A DNA stretch of 64,000 nucleotides, from assembly GCA_937897985.1 (NCBI GenBank), contig CALCBD010000032.1, positions 62,001-126,000 of the forward strand. Reading direction: 5' to 3'. Below, piece after piece: positions 8,133-16,972 of this stretch; the stretch's first letter is position 1; every line of letters starts with the position of its first letter. The translations under genes and the position numbers were made by a program. The notes under the pieces are model-generated. The model was given only the letters and a program-made list of their open reading frames with translations. It did no database searches and was not told the DNA's origin. Source of the DNA: an uncultured Paludibacter sp. (lineage in GTDB: Bacteria > Bacteroidota > Bacteroidia > Bacteroidales > Paludibacteraceae).

Positions 8133-8267
8133 AGAAAGAAAAAAGAAATGGCAATCCCGATGAAACTGCGAATGAACAAAAATCAATAAAAGGATAATAA
8201 AAAAACTGATTCGGGATAAACTGATGAAGAATGACAAAATTTCCGTAGCCAAAGGTTGAAGATATTT

Positions 8268-8891
8268 CTAAGTCATCTGCAGATTAAAAGCAAGTTTGAT
8301 ACCTTCGATCAGCATATTGGCACCTAAAACGCCGATAATTAATCCCATAATTTTACCGATGATTTCGAAATTCTTATTGCCGGCAATACGTACCACGATA
8401 CTGCTGTAAACAAATGCGAAGTAGGTGAGGAGAATAATAAATCCAAAAATCAGGATAGTGCTGACTACGTGAAATATATTTGGTTTTACTACGAAATTCA
8501 TGGCTGTAACAATGGTTCCGGGTCCTGCAAGTATCGGAATAGCTAACGGAGAGATGGCAATACTTTCGTCGAAATGTGATTCGGCATCAATCTGTGTTCC
8601 GGTTTTATGAGCCCTGAGCATGTCGAAGCCGATATAAAAAATGAGTACTCCACCGAAAACCTTAAATGCCGGAATGGTCAGCCCGAATACCTGAAAAATA
8701 TACTGGCCTATAAGGATAAATGATACAACGATCAGGAAAGCCACTATAGTCGATGTTTTGGCCACTTCGCGTTTCTTCTTCTCATTTTGACCCTCAGTAA
8801 GTTTAACGAAAATAGGAATGTTGACAATTGGATTCATGATGGCAAAAAATGCCATGAACACAGTAAAAAGATAACTCCAGAGTTGTTCCAT
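8268..8891 (-). CDS. MarC/NAAT family integral membrane protein
   Basis: A 207-residue inner-membrane protein with six hydrophobic segments. Family marks are the opening MEQLWSYLFTVFMAFFAIMNPIVNIPIFVKLTEG, with the AxMNPIxxxPxF pattern near residue 15-25, the central SPLAIPILAGPGTIVTAM and the end IGVLGANMLIEGI. The start at 8891 is chosen because the longer frame to 8981 would run through the korB terminator hairpin (8907-8939) and gives no family match. MarC proteins were once linked to multidrug resistance; the actual function and any transported substrate remain uncertain. Confidence 0.92.
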   Translation of the reverse strand: MEQLWSYLFTVFMAFFAIMNPIVNIPIFVKLTEGQNEKKKREVAKTSTIVAFLIVVSFILIGQYIFQVFGLTIPAFKVFGGVLIFYIGFDMLRAHKTGTQIDAESHFDESIAISPLAIPILAGPGTIVTAMNFVVKPNIFHVVSTILIFGFIILLTYFAFVYSSIVVRIAGNKNFEIIGKIMGLIIGVLGANMLIEGIKLAFNLQMT

Positions 8892-8906
8892 TTGATGATT
8901 AAAAAA

Positions 8907-8939
8907 AATTATCCAATGAGCTTGCCCCATTGGATAATT
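8907..8939 (-). terminator. Rho-independent terminator of korAB
   Basis: A perfect 12-base stem (AATTATCCAATG and its complement) with a 9-base loop, followed on the minus strand by a run of eight T. It lies 13 bases downstream of the korB stop. Confidence 0.85.
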
Positions 8940-8952
8940 CGTATTTTTTATT

Positions 8953-9969
8953 TTACATTTCCCATTGTTCGCAAGAATCAATCAGGTCATCAAAAGTTTT
9001 GATTTTTGATTTGGACTGAATTTCCAGTATTTGATTTTCGACGGCTTCGTCATAACTTTCGTCGGCTACATCCCTGATAACTCCCACAGCCACAGGGAAA
9101 TCGGGTCCTTCCATCATCGCAAGTTTCATTTGAAGTGTGGTGTCTTCGCATTGAGCATCATGAACGAGGATGTCATTTTCGGTAATACCGTTTTCGCCAA
9201 TGGTTACTACTTTCAGGTTAAATCCATCAAGCACAAGTCCTTTGTCGTTGTTTTTGCCGAAAATCATTGGTTTTCCATGTTCCAGGATAATCAGCCGGTC
9301 GTAGCGGTTTTCCTTTTCGGAAAGCCAGCTGTGAGCACCATCGTTGAAAATAACGCAGTTGACCAAACATTCGACAACCGATGTTCCCTTATGTTTGGCG
9401 GCTGCCATCATTACCATTTGCGACGATTTCAGATCGACATCGAGCAGCCTTCCGAAAAATGCACCACGTGCACCAAATGTAAGCTCAGCCGGACGAAACG
9501 GACGTTCAACCGTTCCGAAAGGAGATGATTTGGTTATAAAACCTTTTTTGGTTGTCGGAGAATATTGTCCTTTGGTAAGACCGTAAATCTGATTGTTGAA
9601 AATCAGCACATTCATGTCCACATTACGACGAACGCTGTGAATGAAATGATTCCCTCCAATGGCCAGACAGTCACCATCGCCGGTGATTTGCCAAACGGTG
9701 AGTCTGGGGTTGGCAACTTTAATGCCTGTAGCCACAGCAGCTCCACGTCCGTGTATGGTATGAAAGCCATAAGCAGTTGAATAATACGGAAGACGGGACG
9801 AACAGCCAATGCCCGAAACCACTGCTGTTTCGTGTGGTGGAATGCCAAGTTCGGCCATTACCTTCTGCAGGGTATTTAACAGGGCATAGTCGCCACAACC
9901 CGGACACCAGCGAACCGATTGATCACTTTTATAATCTTTGGCAGTATATTGTTTAATGATTGATTCCAT
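8953..9969 (-). CDS. korB: 2-oxoacid:ferredoxin oxidoreductase, beta subunit (KorB type)
   Basis: A 338-residue thiamine-diphosphate-binding subunit that, with KorA, converts a 2-oxoacid (probably 2-oxoglutarate) and CoA to acyl-CoA and CO2 while reducing ferredoxin. It shows the WCPGCGDYALL motif (about 22-32), GIGCSSRLPYY, the TPP/Mg region GDGDCLAIGGNHFIHSVRRN and NNQIYGLTKGQYSPTT. The ATG at 9969 is preferred over a TTG four codons earlier. It lies 23 bases after korA in the same operon and is followed by a strong terminator. The choice of 2-oxoglutarate over pyruvate rests on overall resemblance to KorAB and on the gamma-alpha fusion next door. Confidence 0.93.
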   Translation of the reverse strand: MESIIKQYTAKDYKSDQSVRWCPGCGDYALLNTLQKVMAELGIPPHETAVVSGIGCSSRLPYYSTAYGFHTIHGRGAAVATGIKVANPRLTVWQITGDGDCLAIGGNHFIHSVRRNVDMNVLIFNNQIYGLTKGQYSPTTKKGFITKSSPFGTVERPFRPAELTFGARGAFFGRLLDVDLKSSQMVMMAAAKHKGTSVVECLVNCVIFNDGAHSWLSEKENRYDRLIILEHGKPMIFGKNNDKGLVLDGFNLKVVTIGENGITENDILVHDAQCEDTTLQMKLAMMEGPDFPVAVGVIRDVADESYDEAVENQILEIQSKSKIKTFDDLIDSCEQWEM

Positions 9970-9992
9970 TTTTATTGTCAATTATTAATTTT

Positions 9993-11840
9993 TTATTTGT
10001 TAATTATTAATTGAATTGCTTCTTCCAGTTCTGCCACTTTAAATGGTTGACCCTGCACTTTGTTGTACTGCAGATATTCACCGGGAACTTTTGATCTGAG
10101 ATAAGTAGCAAACTGACCGCTGTTCAACTCACATACCAATACTTTTTTGTAACGTTTAATTACTTCTTCAGCATTTTTTGGTAGTGGATTGATATAGTTG
10201 AAATGAGCGAGTGCTACTTTATTACCGTTTTTATTCAACGAATTTACAGCACTTATCAAATGCCCGTGAGTTGAACCCCAGCCAATTACGAGTAAGTCGG
10301 CATCTTTATCACCTTCAACTTCAAGTTCGGGGATATAGTTGTTGATATAGTCAATCTTTGCCTGACGGGTCGCCACCATTTTTTCGTGGTTCAGCGGTTC
10401 GGAGGTAATTGAGCCTGTATTATAATCTTTTTCCAAACCTCCGTTACGCTGAGCAAACCCTTCGGTACCCGGAATAGTCCAGTATCGTACCTTTGTTGTT
10501 TCGTTTCTTGCAGTGACATTCAAGCCTTCCATCCCGGGTTGTGCATAATTGGGTTTAATTTCGGGTAATTCACTCAGCTTTGGCAGTTGCCACAGCGATG
10601 TGCCATTGCCTAAGAAAGTATCGGTCAGCAGAATGACAGGTGTCATGTGTTCGAGCGCAATTTTCGATGCCATGTAGGCATAGTGGAAACAATCGTCGGG
10701 CGAGCCGGCAGCCATTACAACCACGGGGCTTTCACCGTTGCGTCCGTACAGAGCCTGAAGTAAATCGGTTTGTTCGGTTTTTGTGGGAAGTCCGGTCGAT
10801 GGTCCTCCGCGCATAACGTCAACAATAACAATTGGTAATTCTGCCATTACGGCCAGTCCGATTGCTTCTGATTTCAGTGCGAGTCCGGGTCCTGATGTGC
10901 TTGTGGCAGCAAGTGAACCTGCAAAAGCAGCACCGAGAGCAATGGAAATTCCGGCAATTTCATCTTCGGCCTGAACTACTTTAACGCCTAAATCTTTACG
11001 TAAAGCCAGTTCCTGCATAATATCAGTTGCAGGAGTAATAGGGTAACTGCCCAGAAACAGTTGCAGACCCGATTTTTGTGCAGCAGCAACGAGACCCCAC
11101 GCAGTGGCTTTGTTGCCGGCAATAAGGGTATATTTTCCTTTGACCACATCTTCCGATTTCGAAAGGGTGTAAGTCGAGACTGCCAGATGCAGATTGTGAC
11201 CATAATTGAAACCATCAGTCAGTACCTTAATGTTAGCTTCGAGCACGCTTGGTTTTTTTCCGAATTTACGGGTTAAAAAAGCGGATGCCTGATCGATGGG
11301 ACGATTGAACAACCAGCAGATTAAGCCCAAAGCAAACATGTTCTTGCTTCGCAGAACGGTTTTGGTGTCAAGGCCAAATCCCTCGAGACTTGCTGTTGTA
11401 AGTGAAGAAAGCGAAGCAGGTATTAATTGAATTGTTTCTGAAATGCCTAATTCTTCGAATGGATTTTCGGTAACAAAGCCGGCTTTCGTAAAATCAGATT
11501 TTTGAAATGAATCGGTGTCAAAAATGATCACACCACCTTTTTTGACGGCTTTAGCGTTTACTTTCAGAGCTGCCGGATTCATTGCTACCAATACATCGGC
11601 GTCGTCGCCGGGTGTATAAATTTTTTGAGCACCCAGATTTACCTGAAATCCTGAAACGCCTCCTACAGTTCCCTGAGGAGCACGTATTTCGGAAGGAAAA
11701 TCAGGGAAAGTTGAGATTTCATTTCCGAGAATTGCCGATAGATTTGAAAAAAGTGTGCCGGTCAATTGCATTCCATCACCTGAGTCGCCGGTGAAACGAA
11801 CAACAACATTTTCCAATTCGGTCGTTTTTCTTTTATCCAT
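9993..11840 (-). CDS. korA: 2-oxoacid:ferredoxin oxidoreductase, alpha subunit with fused gamma domain (KorA type)
   Basis: A 615-residue protein. Residues about 10-200 form the gamma (catalytic) domain: VVRFTGDSGDGMQLTG, IRAPQGTVGGVSGFQVNLG. Residues about 215-615 form the alpha pyrimidine-binding and C-terminal domains: GNKATAWGLVAAAQKSG, YPITPATDIMQEL, TSTSGPGLALKSEAIGLAVMAELPIV split around the TPP pocket, then DVMRGGPSTGLPTKTEQTDLLQ. This gamma-alpha fusion is the usual form in Bacteroidota and anaerobes. It is the first gene of the korAB operon. The reaction is oxygen-sensitive ferredoxin reduction, which suggests an anaerobic or facultative life style. Confidence 0.94.
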   Translation of the reverse strand: MDKRKTTELENVVVRFTGDSGDGMQLTGTLFSNLSAILGNEISTFPDFPSEIRAPQGTVGGVSGFQVNLGAQKIYTPGDDADVLVAMNPAALKVNAKAVKKGGVIIFDTDSFQKSDFTKAGFVTENPFEELGISETIQLIPASLSSLTTASLEGFGLDTKTVLRSKNMFALGLICWLFNRPIDQASAFLTRKFGKKPSVLEANIKVLTDGFNYGHNLHLAVSTYTLSKSEDVVKGKYTLIAGNKATAWGLVAAAQKSGLQLFLGSYPITPATDIMQELALRKDLGVKVVQAEDEIAGISIALGAAFAGSLAATSTSGPGLALKSEAIGLAVMAELPIVIVDVMRGGPSTGLPTKTEQTDLLQALYGRNGESPVVVMAAGSPDDCFHYAYMASKIALEHMTPVILLTDTFLGNGTSLWQLPKLSELPEIKPNYAQPGMEGLNVTARNETTKVRYWTIPGTEGFAQRNGGLEKDYNTGSITSEPLNHEKMVATRQAKIDYINNYIPELEVEGDKDADLLVIGWGSTHGHLISAVNSLNKNGNKVALAHFNYINPLPKNAEEVIKRYKKVLVCELNSGQFATYLRSKVPGEYLQYNKVQGQPFKVAELEEAIQLIINK

Positions 11841-11917
11841 TATATGATTTAATTAAATATTTATTCAAGTGCTATATTCAATATATTTGATAATAATCAG
11901 CGCGATTAAAACAACAA

Positions 11918-13315
11918 TTAAAACTCGGCATTGTTCGGTGTGCGTGGAAAAGGAATCACGTCGCGAATATTAGTCATACCGGTAACAAACAACAACAGAC
12001 GCTCGAATCCGAGTCCGAATCCGGAGTGTGGTGCTGTGCCAAACCTGCGTGTATCCAGGTACCACCAGATGTCTTTGGTAGGAACTCCCATTTCTTTTGC
12101 CCTTCTGCTCAGTTTTTCGAAATCTTCCTCACGCTGAGATCCACCGATAATTTCACCGATTTTCGGGAACAATACGTCCATTGCGCGAACGGTTTTTCCG
12201 TCATCGTTCTGTTTCATATAGAAAGATTTGATTTCTTTCGGATAATCGGTCAGTATTACCGGTTTTTTGAAATGCTGTTCAACCAGATATCTTTCGTGTT
12301 CCGACTGCAGGTCAGTACCCCAGCCAACAGGGAATTCAAACTTATATCCTTTCGAAACTGCTTCTTCAAGAATTTTAACTCCCTCAGTATATGTCAGTCT
12401 TTTAAAGTCATTGTTCACGACGAAATTAAGACGGTCAAATAATTCTTTGTCGTACATATTGCAGAGGAAATCCAGGTCATCTTTACAATTTTCCAGCGCC
12501 CAGCGTACACAATACTGGATAAAGTCCTGTGCAAGCTGCATGTTTTCTTCAATTTCGTTAAAAGCTACTTCAGGTTCAATCATCCAGAATTCAGATAAAT
12601 GACGGGGTGTGTTTGAGTTTTCGGCCCTGAAAGTAGGTCCGAAAGTGTAAATCGAACCCATTGCCATTGCTGCAAGTTCGCCTTCGAGCTGTCCGGATAC
12701 AGTGAGGCTTGCCTGTTTTCCGAAAAAGTCGTTCGAATAATCAATAGAGCCGGTCTCATCTTTTTTCAAATCGTAGAGGTTCATTGTGGTCACCTGAAAC
12801 ATTTGACCTGCACCTTCACAGTCGGAAGCTGTAATAACGGGTGTATGGAAATAAAAGAATCCTCTTTCGTGAAAGAAATTATGAATGGCCATAGCCATGT
12901 GATGACGAATGCGGAAAACGGCACCAAAAGTATTGGTACGCGGACGAAGATGAGCAATTTCGCGCAAAAATTCGAGCGTGTGTCCTTTCTTTTGCAAAGG
13001 ATATGTTTCGGGGTCGGCAACTCCGTAAATTTCTATTTCATTTGCCTGAATCTCAACTGACTGGCCTTTTCCGAGCGATTCAACAAGAGTACCAGTCACG
13101 CTGATGCATGCACCTGTTGTAATGGGTTTCAGGTATTCGTCCCCGAATTTTTCGTTATCGGCTACCACCTGTATATTATTGATTGTGGAACCATCGTTGA
13201 GGGCAATGAAACTTACGTTTTTATTCCCGCGGCGGGTTCTTACCCAACCTTTCAGGTTTACCTGTGTGCCGAAATCAGAGCTCTTAAGCGCGTCAATAAT
13301 TTTAGTTCTGGTCAT
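11918..13315 (-). CDS. asnS: Asparaginyl-tRNA synthetase
   Basis: A 465-residue class IIb aminoacyl-tRNA synthetase that charges tRNA-Asn. It has an N-terminal OB-fold anticodon-binding domain (about 10-105; VNLKGWVRTRRGNKNVSFIALNDG). The catalytic domain has motif 2 TFRAENSNTPRHLSEFWMIEPE and motif 3 GFGLGFERLLLFVTGMTNIRDVIPFPR (quoted in parts; near the C-terminus). The start at 13315 (MTRTKIIDALKS) matches family length; the frame is open 18 codons upstream without family resemblance. A TAATTTTGC promoter motif sits at 13366-13374. Confidence 0.97.
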   Translation of the reverse strand: MTRTKIIDALKSSDFGTQVNLKGWVRTRRGNKNVSFIALNDGSTINNIQVVADNEKFGDEYLKPITTGACISVTGTLVESLGKGQSVEIQANEIEIYGVADPETYPLQKKGHTLEFLREIAHLRPRTNTFGAVFRIRHHMAMAIHNFFHERGFFYFHTPVITASDCEGAGQMFQVTTMNLYDLKKDETGSIDYSNDFFGKQASLTVSGQLEGELAAMAMGSIYTFGPTFRAENSNTPRHLSEFWMIEPEVAFNEIEENMQLAQDFIQYCVRWALENCKDDLDFLCNMYDKELFDRLNFVVNNDFKRLTYTEGVKILEEAVSKGYKFEFPVGWGTDLQSEHERYLVEQHFKKPVILTDYPKEIKSFYMKQNDDGKTVRAMDVLFPKIGEIIGGSQREEDFEKLSRRAKEMGVPTKDIWWYLDTRRFGTAPHSGFGLGFERLLLFVTGMTNIRDVIPFPRTPNNAEF

Positions 13316-13365
13316 ATTTATTTGCTGAATATTTTTTATTTCTGTTTGTTGAAAAATTTGAAGCT

Positions 13366-13374
13366 GCAAAATTA
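13366..13374 (-). promoter_or_regulatory. -7 box TAATTTTGC for asnS
   Basis: Full match to TAnnTTTGC on the minus strand, about 51 bases upstream of the asnS start. Its position inside the upstream open frame extension supports the shorter start. Confidence 0.55.
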
Positions 13375-13411
13375 CAAAAATTTTGCTGATAATTAGAAGC
13401 TTTTAAAACAA

Positions 13412-13445
13412 AAAAGCACTTGTAATTTGATTTACAAGTGCTTTT
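13412..13445 (-). terminator. Rho-independent terminator of the gldJ-like gene
   Basis: A perfect 14-base stem (AAAAGCACTTGTAA and its complement) with a 6-base loop. On the minus strand it runs into TTTTTTGTTTT. It lies 18 bases downstream of the stop at 13464. Confidence 0.88.
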
Positions 13446-13463
13446 AATATTTGGTTGCTTTGT

Positions 13464-14948
13464 TTATCTTTTTTTATCCTGTTGAATTGCTCCGACCATG
13501 CTCATGGCACATCTGAAGCCTATGTCGTTTGCTGATTTGTTCTGTTCAAGGAAACGGCGGGTAGATGGATTTAACCAGTAAACCCTGTCTTTCCACGAAC
13601 CTCCCTTGTAAATGCGTGTGTTATTCGATATTACGGGACGCAGCACATCGGTAATGTCGAAAGTGTCGACTGCTGTGAGAGCCGGATTGGTCAATGAAAA
13701 GTTGATTTTTGATTCGCGGTCGCCATCTTTGAAATCACGTACATCAAGAATGCTGTCGTTCATGATTCTGCCCAGTGCGTCAATCATGTAAATGTTATTT
13801 CCGGATGCATCTTTGCCCGAAGCTTTAGGAATCAGATATACATTGCCGCGGAATGAGTTGTATTCAGCCACATCCTCGAAACTGGTGGGGCGATACACGT
13901 CGAGTACCCACTCGTTAACATTTCCGGCCATATTGTAAAGTCCGAAATCATTCGGGAAATAAGCATCAACCTGAGCAGTAATGGTTGCTTTATCATTCAG
14001 ACGTCCGGCTGTTCCCATCATATCACCTCTTCCGCGTACGAAGTTGGCTTCCATATCACCTCTGTATTTTTTTTGCGGATTTCTCATTTGAGTTCCCGAC
14101 CAGGGGTACAATTTTCCTTCTTCAACCACTCCATCCTTGTCCGAAATAATTGCATAAGCTGCATATTCCCATTCGGCTTCGGTAGGCAGTCGAAAATCAG
14201 AGAATAAGATTCCATCAGTCATATCTACCTTGCGGTTACCACCAGTGATCGATTTTTTAACGTTTTTGCCTGGTTGAGGCTGGTAGCTGTTTTGTAAAAG
14301 GTATTTTTGGGTGTTGAATACAAAATTGGTTCTGATTGAGTCGTAACTCATAGTTGCCAGTTTTTTAACGTCAGGTGGTGCGATAATTCCGGCATTGATA
14401 AGTGCCAGCTCGTTTCTTCTGTCGGTACGCCAGATACAATAGTCCATTGCCTGTTCCCAGGTTACACCTACTACAGGATATTGATCGAAAGCAGGATTTG
14501 AAAAGTAATTCTGTAAATAGGGTTCATTGTAAGCCAACTCTTCGCGCCAGATTTTTACATTGGGCTGTGCTTTTTCTACCAGTTCGGGAGCAGTTCTGCC
14601 AAATACAGTTTTCATCCAGGTAGTGTATTCGCGCCAGTCGACATTACGAATCTCGTATTGATCCATCAAAAACGAACTCACCGTGATGCGCCTGTTGCGT
14701 CCATCTCTTTCGGCCGTTACCGATTCTCCTTTTTCGCCAATGGTGTATGTTCCGCCTTCGATAGCAACCATACCATCGGGGATTTTGGAAGTTATACCCG
14801 ATTTTACGGTAAATTCCATTCCGTTTTTATCATTGTACTTCCAGCCTGTGGTTCTCGAAGTATTTTTATCCGATTTACTTCCGAAAGCGGCTACAATGCC
14901 TGCTCCGATAAGAATGAATGCAAATTTTGAAATTGATTTTAGAGTCAT
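13464..14948 (-). CDS. gldJ: GldJ-like SUMF1-domain protein of the gliding/T9SS machinery
   Basis: A 494-residue exported protein with a formylglycine-generating-enzyme-like (SUMF1) fold. GldJ/GldK-type proteins are structural parts of the T9SS/gliding machinery and are not enzymes. GldJ-like marks are the early SRTTGWKYNDKNG, then VAIEGGTYTIGE, IWREELAYNEPYLQNYFSNP, YPVVGVTWEQAMDYCIWRTD, FRLPTEAEWEYAAYA, NMAGNVNEWVLDVYRP and near the end GGSWKDRVYWLNPSTRRFL. The start at 14948 gives a hydrophobic leader (FAFILIGAGIVAAFGS). Homologues are lipoproteins with a Cys at the end of this leader; here the position is Ser (AGT), and no Cys is present nearby. The T9SS cargo genes in this window fit with its presence. 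The name gldJ rests on motif resemblance. Confidence 0.82.
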   Translation of the reverse strand: MTLKSISKFAFILIGAGIVAAFGSKSDKNTSRTTGWKYNDKNGMEFTVKSGITSKIPDGMVAIEGGTYTIGEKGESVTAERDGRNRRITVSSFLMDQYEIRNVDWREYTTWMKTVFGRTAPELVEKAQPNVKIWREELAYNEPYLQNYFSNPAFDQYPVVGVTWEQAMDYCIWRTDRRNELALINAGIIAPPDVKKLATMSYDSIRTNFVFNTQKYLLQNSYQPQPGKNVKKSITGGNRKVDMTDGILFSDFRLPTEAEWEYAAYAIISDKDGVVEEGKLYPWSGTQMRNPQKKYRGDMEANFVRGRGDMMGTAGRLNDKATITAQVDAYFPNDFGLYNMAGNVNEWVLDVYRPTSFEDVAEYNSFRGNVYLIPKASGKDASGNNIYMIDALGRIMNDSILDVRDFKDGDRESKINFSLTNPALTAVDTFDITDVLRPVISNNTRIYKGGSWKDRVYWLNPSTRRFLEQNKSANDIGFRCAMSMVGAIQQDKKR

Positions 14949-15003
14949 AAAAGCTTTGTATAGTAATTTCAGTAAATCTGTTGATATTTCTAAATTCAGT
15001 TGT

Positions 15004-15012
15004 GCAAAAATA
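15004..15012 (-). promoter_or_regulatory. -7 box TATTTTTGC for the gldJ-like gene
   Basis: Full match to TAnnTTTGC on the minus strand, 56 bases upstream of the start at 14948. This supports the chosen start over the longer frame. Confidence 0.5.
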
Positions 15013-15267
15013 GTGTTTTTTTCCTTTACACCGTAACTAAACAACGATTTTTTGTTCCGTTAAAGTAAAATCAACCTTTATAATAACTCAAATTTGTTCA
15101 AAAACGTATAATGCAGATGAAAAATCTGTAATCCGAAACATTAATGTTCTGATTAATCAGGTCTTAAACATTGATTTGTTTATCAGGATTATGGTTGTGG
15201 TTTTCGGGTATTCTGCCTGTGTACACTTAAACAGGATTTAATAAGAACGGTATTTAAGTATTTTTCT

Positions 15268-15276
15268 TATTTTTGC
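15268..15276 (+). promoter_or_regulatory. -7 box TATTTTTGC for folP-cdaA
   Basis: Full match to TAnnTTTGC on the plus strand, 46 bases upstream of the folP start. The divergent gap 15045-15321 holds this and the gldJ-side promoter region and nothing else I can name. Confidence 0.55.
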
Positions 15277-15321
15277 ATAATCAATAATTTAAACAAAAAT
15301 ACACTCTATCATTTTTGGATA

Positions 15322-16155
15322 ATGCAGATTAAGCTCAAAAATAAATTATATGATTTGTCGACGCCGATGGTTATGGGTATTGTCAACATTACGCCTGATT
15401 CATTTTATCCGGGCAGCCGTTTCCGCTCTGATAAATCAGTCCTTTCGGCCGTTGAAAATATGCTTGAGGAAGGAGCTGATATCATCGATTTTGGTGGCTA
15501 TTCAACCCGGCCGAATGCTGAAAATATTACGACCGGGGAAGAACTGGAAAGATTATCGGGTGCCGTAGGGATGGTGCTAAAGAAATTTCCGGATGTCATT
15601 ATTTCTATTGATACTTTTCGCGCCGGAATTGCCCGCGAGATGGTGAGAAATTACAATGTGAGTATCATCAACGATATCAGTGGCGGAACGCTCGACGATC
15701 TGATGTTTGGTACCATCGCCGATTTGCAGGTTGCCTATGTATTGATGCACACCAGAGGAACGCCTGCCAATATGCAAACTATGACTGATTATGATGATAT
15801 AGTAGCGGAAGTGATGTCGTTTCTGCAAAAAAGAATTGCACAGTTGCATTTGCTCGGTGTGAACGATATTATTGCTGACCCCGGATTCGGATTTGCAAAA
15901 ACAACCGAACAAAATTACAACCTGCTGGCCTGTCTGCCTTATTTCAGCGAGCTGAACGTGCCTGTTCTGGCAGGTCTTTCGCGCAAATCGATGCTTACAA
16001 AGGTGATACAGACAGAGGCAAAAGATGCACTGAATGCAACTACCGGAGCCAACATGCTGGCACTAATGGGTGGTGCTTCAATACTGAGAGTGCATGATGT
16101 AAAGGAAGCCAGACAAGCCATTTCAATTTTTTCGGAATATAAAAAGTATTTATAA
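15322..16155 (+). CDS. folP: Dihydropteroate synthase
   Basis: A 277-residue cytoplasmic TIM-barrel enzyme that joins p-aminobenzoate to dihydropterin pyrophosphate in folate synthesis; it is the target of sulfonamides. Motifs: GIVNITPDSFYPG (19-31), IDFGGYSTRPNA, IISIDTFRAGIA, IINDISGGTLDD, YVLMHTRGTPANMQ, IIADPGFGFAKTTEQNYNLL, VLAGLSRKSML and ILRVHDVKEA. Length is normal. It is followed 25 bases later by cdaA on the same strand, a pairing often seen in Bacteroidota. Confidence 0.97.
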   Translation: MQIKLKNKLYDLSTPMVMGIVNITPDSFYPGSRFRSDKSVLSAVENMLEEGADIIDFGGYSTRPNAENITTGEELERLSGAVGMVLKKFPDVIISIDTFRAGIAREMVRNYNVSIINDISGGTLDDLMFGTIADLQVAYVLMHTRGTPANMQTMTDYDDIVAEVMSFLQKRIAQLHLLGVNDIIADPGFGFAKTTEQNYNLLACLPYFSELNVPVLAGLSRKSMLTKVIQTEAKDALNATTGANMLALMGGASILRVHDVKEARQAISIFSEYKKYL

Positions 16156-16180
16156 CTGGTTTAAATTAAAAAACTACTAT

Positions 16181-16972
16181 ATGGGTTTCCAAATCGGGAT
16201 AAAAGACGTTATTGATATTTTTCTGGTGGCCGTGTTGCTGTACCAGACATTCAAAATTTTGAAAAGAACAGGTGCGCTGAATATATTTTTGGGCGTAATG
16301 GCATTCCTTATCTGCTGGTTTCTGGTTTCGTTTGTGTTTAAAATGGAACTTTTGGGCGGTATTTTCGACCGCGTGGTGAGTGTGGGTGCTTTCGCTCTTA
16401 TTGTAATTTTTCAGGAAGAAATACGAAGGTTTTTCTCAAAAATCGGGTCGAAACAACGCTGGAGTCTCTTCAATTTTCTGAAGAGGTTCATGAATAATAA
16501 TGCTGCACAAAAAGAGAGGATTGATTATCATCTGGTACAAATCGTTCTCGCCTGTCGTAATCTTTCAAAATCCATGACAGGAGGGTTGATTGTGATTACC
16601 CGAAAAAGTGATCTGGAATTTTATTCTCAAACCGGAGAACTGATTAATGCCACCATTAGTTCGCGCCTTATCGAAAATATTTTTTTCAAAAACAGTCCTT
16701 TACATGATGGTGCGCTGATCATTTCAGACCGGACAATCAAAGCCGCTGCCTGCATCCTGCCGGTGTCGAAAAACCAGACTATTCCCAAACGAATGGGTCT
16801 GAGACACAGGGCGGCAGTGGGTATCACTGAACATTCCGATGCCATTGCGATTGTTGTATCAGAAGAAACCGGTCATATTTCGTGTGCTGTAAACGGACAG
16901 TTAACTACGAATGTAAAGCCCGAACAACTCGAACATTTCCTTTCGGAAGAACTGAGTCAGATGGACAACTAA
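16181..16972 (+). CDS. cdaA: Membrane diadenylate cyclase CdaA (c-di-AMP synthase)
   Basis: A 263-residue protein that makes cyclic di-AMP from two ATP. Three membrane helices (about 10-27, 33-53, 65-78) are followed by a DisA_N catalytic domain (about 110-235) with the diagnostic LHDGALII (D176-G-A) and LRHRAAVG (R208-H-R210) motifs and GGLIVITRKSDLEFY. It is probably co-transcribed with folP. The stop codon overlaps the stop of the converging GNAT gene, leaving no room for a separate terminator. c-di-AMP typically controls potassium and osmotic balance and the cell envelope. Confidence 0.96.
   Translation: MGFQIGIKDVIDIFLVAVLLYQTFKILKRTGALNIFLGVMAFLICWFLVSFVFKMELLGGIFDRVVSVGAFALIVIFQEEIRRFFSKIGSKQRWSLFNFLKRFMNNNAAQKERIDYHLVQIVLACRNLSKSMTGGLIVITRKSDLEFYSQTGELINATISSRLIENIFFKNSPLHDGALIISDRTIKAAACILPVSKNQTIPKRMGLRHRAAVGITEHSDAIAIVVSEETGHISCAVNGQLTTNVKPEQLEHFLSEELSQMDN

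Noticed and set aside
7983..8252. 89-residue open frame just upstream of priA
   Set aside because: Low-complexity Phe/Ile-rich then Lys-rich sequence with no family resemblance. The likely priA promoter (8125-8132) lies inside it, and it ends exactly at the priA start. Treated as non-coding.
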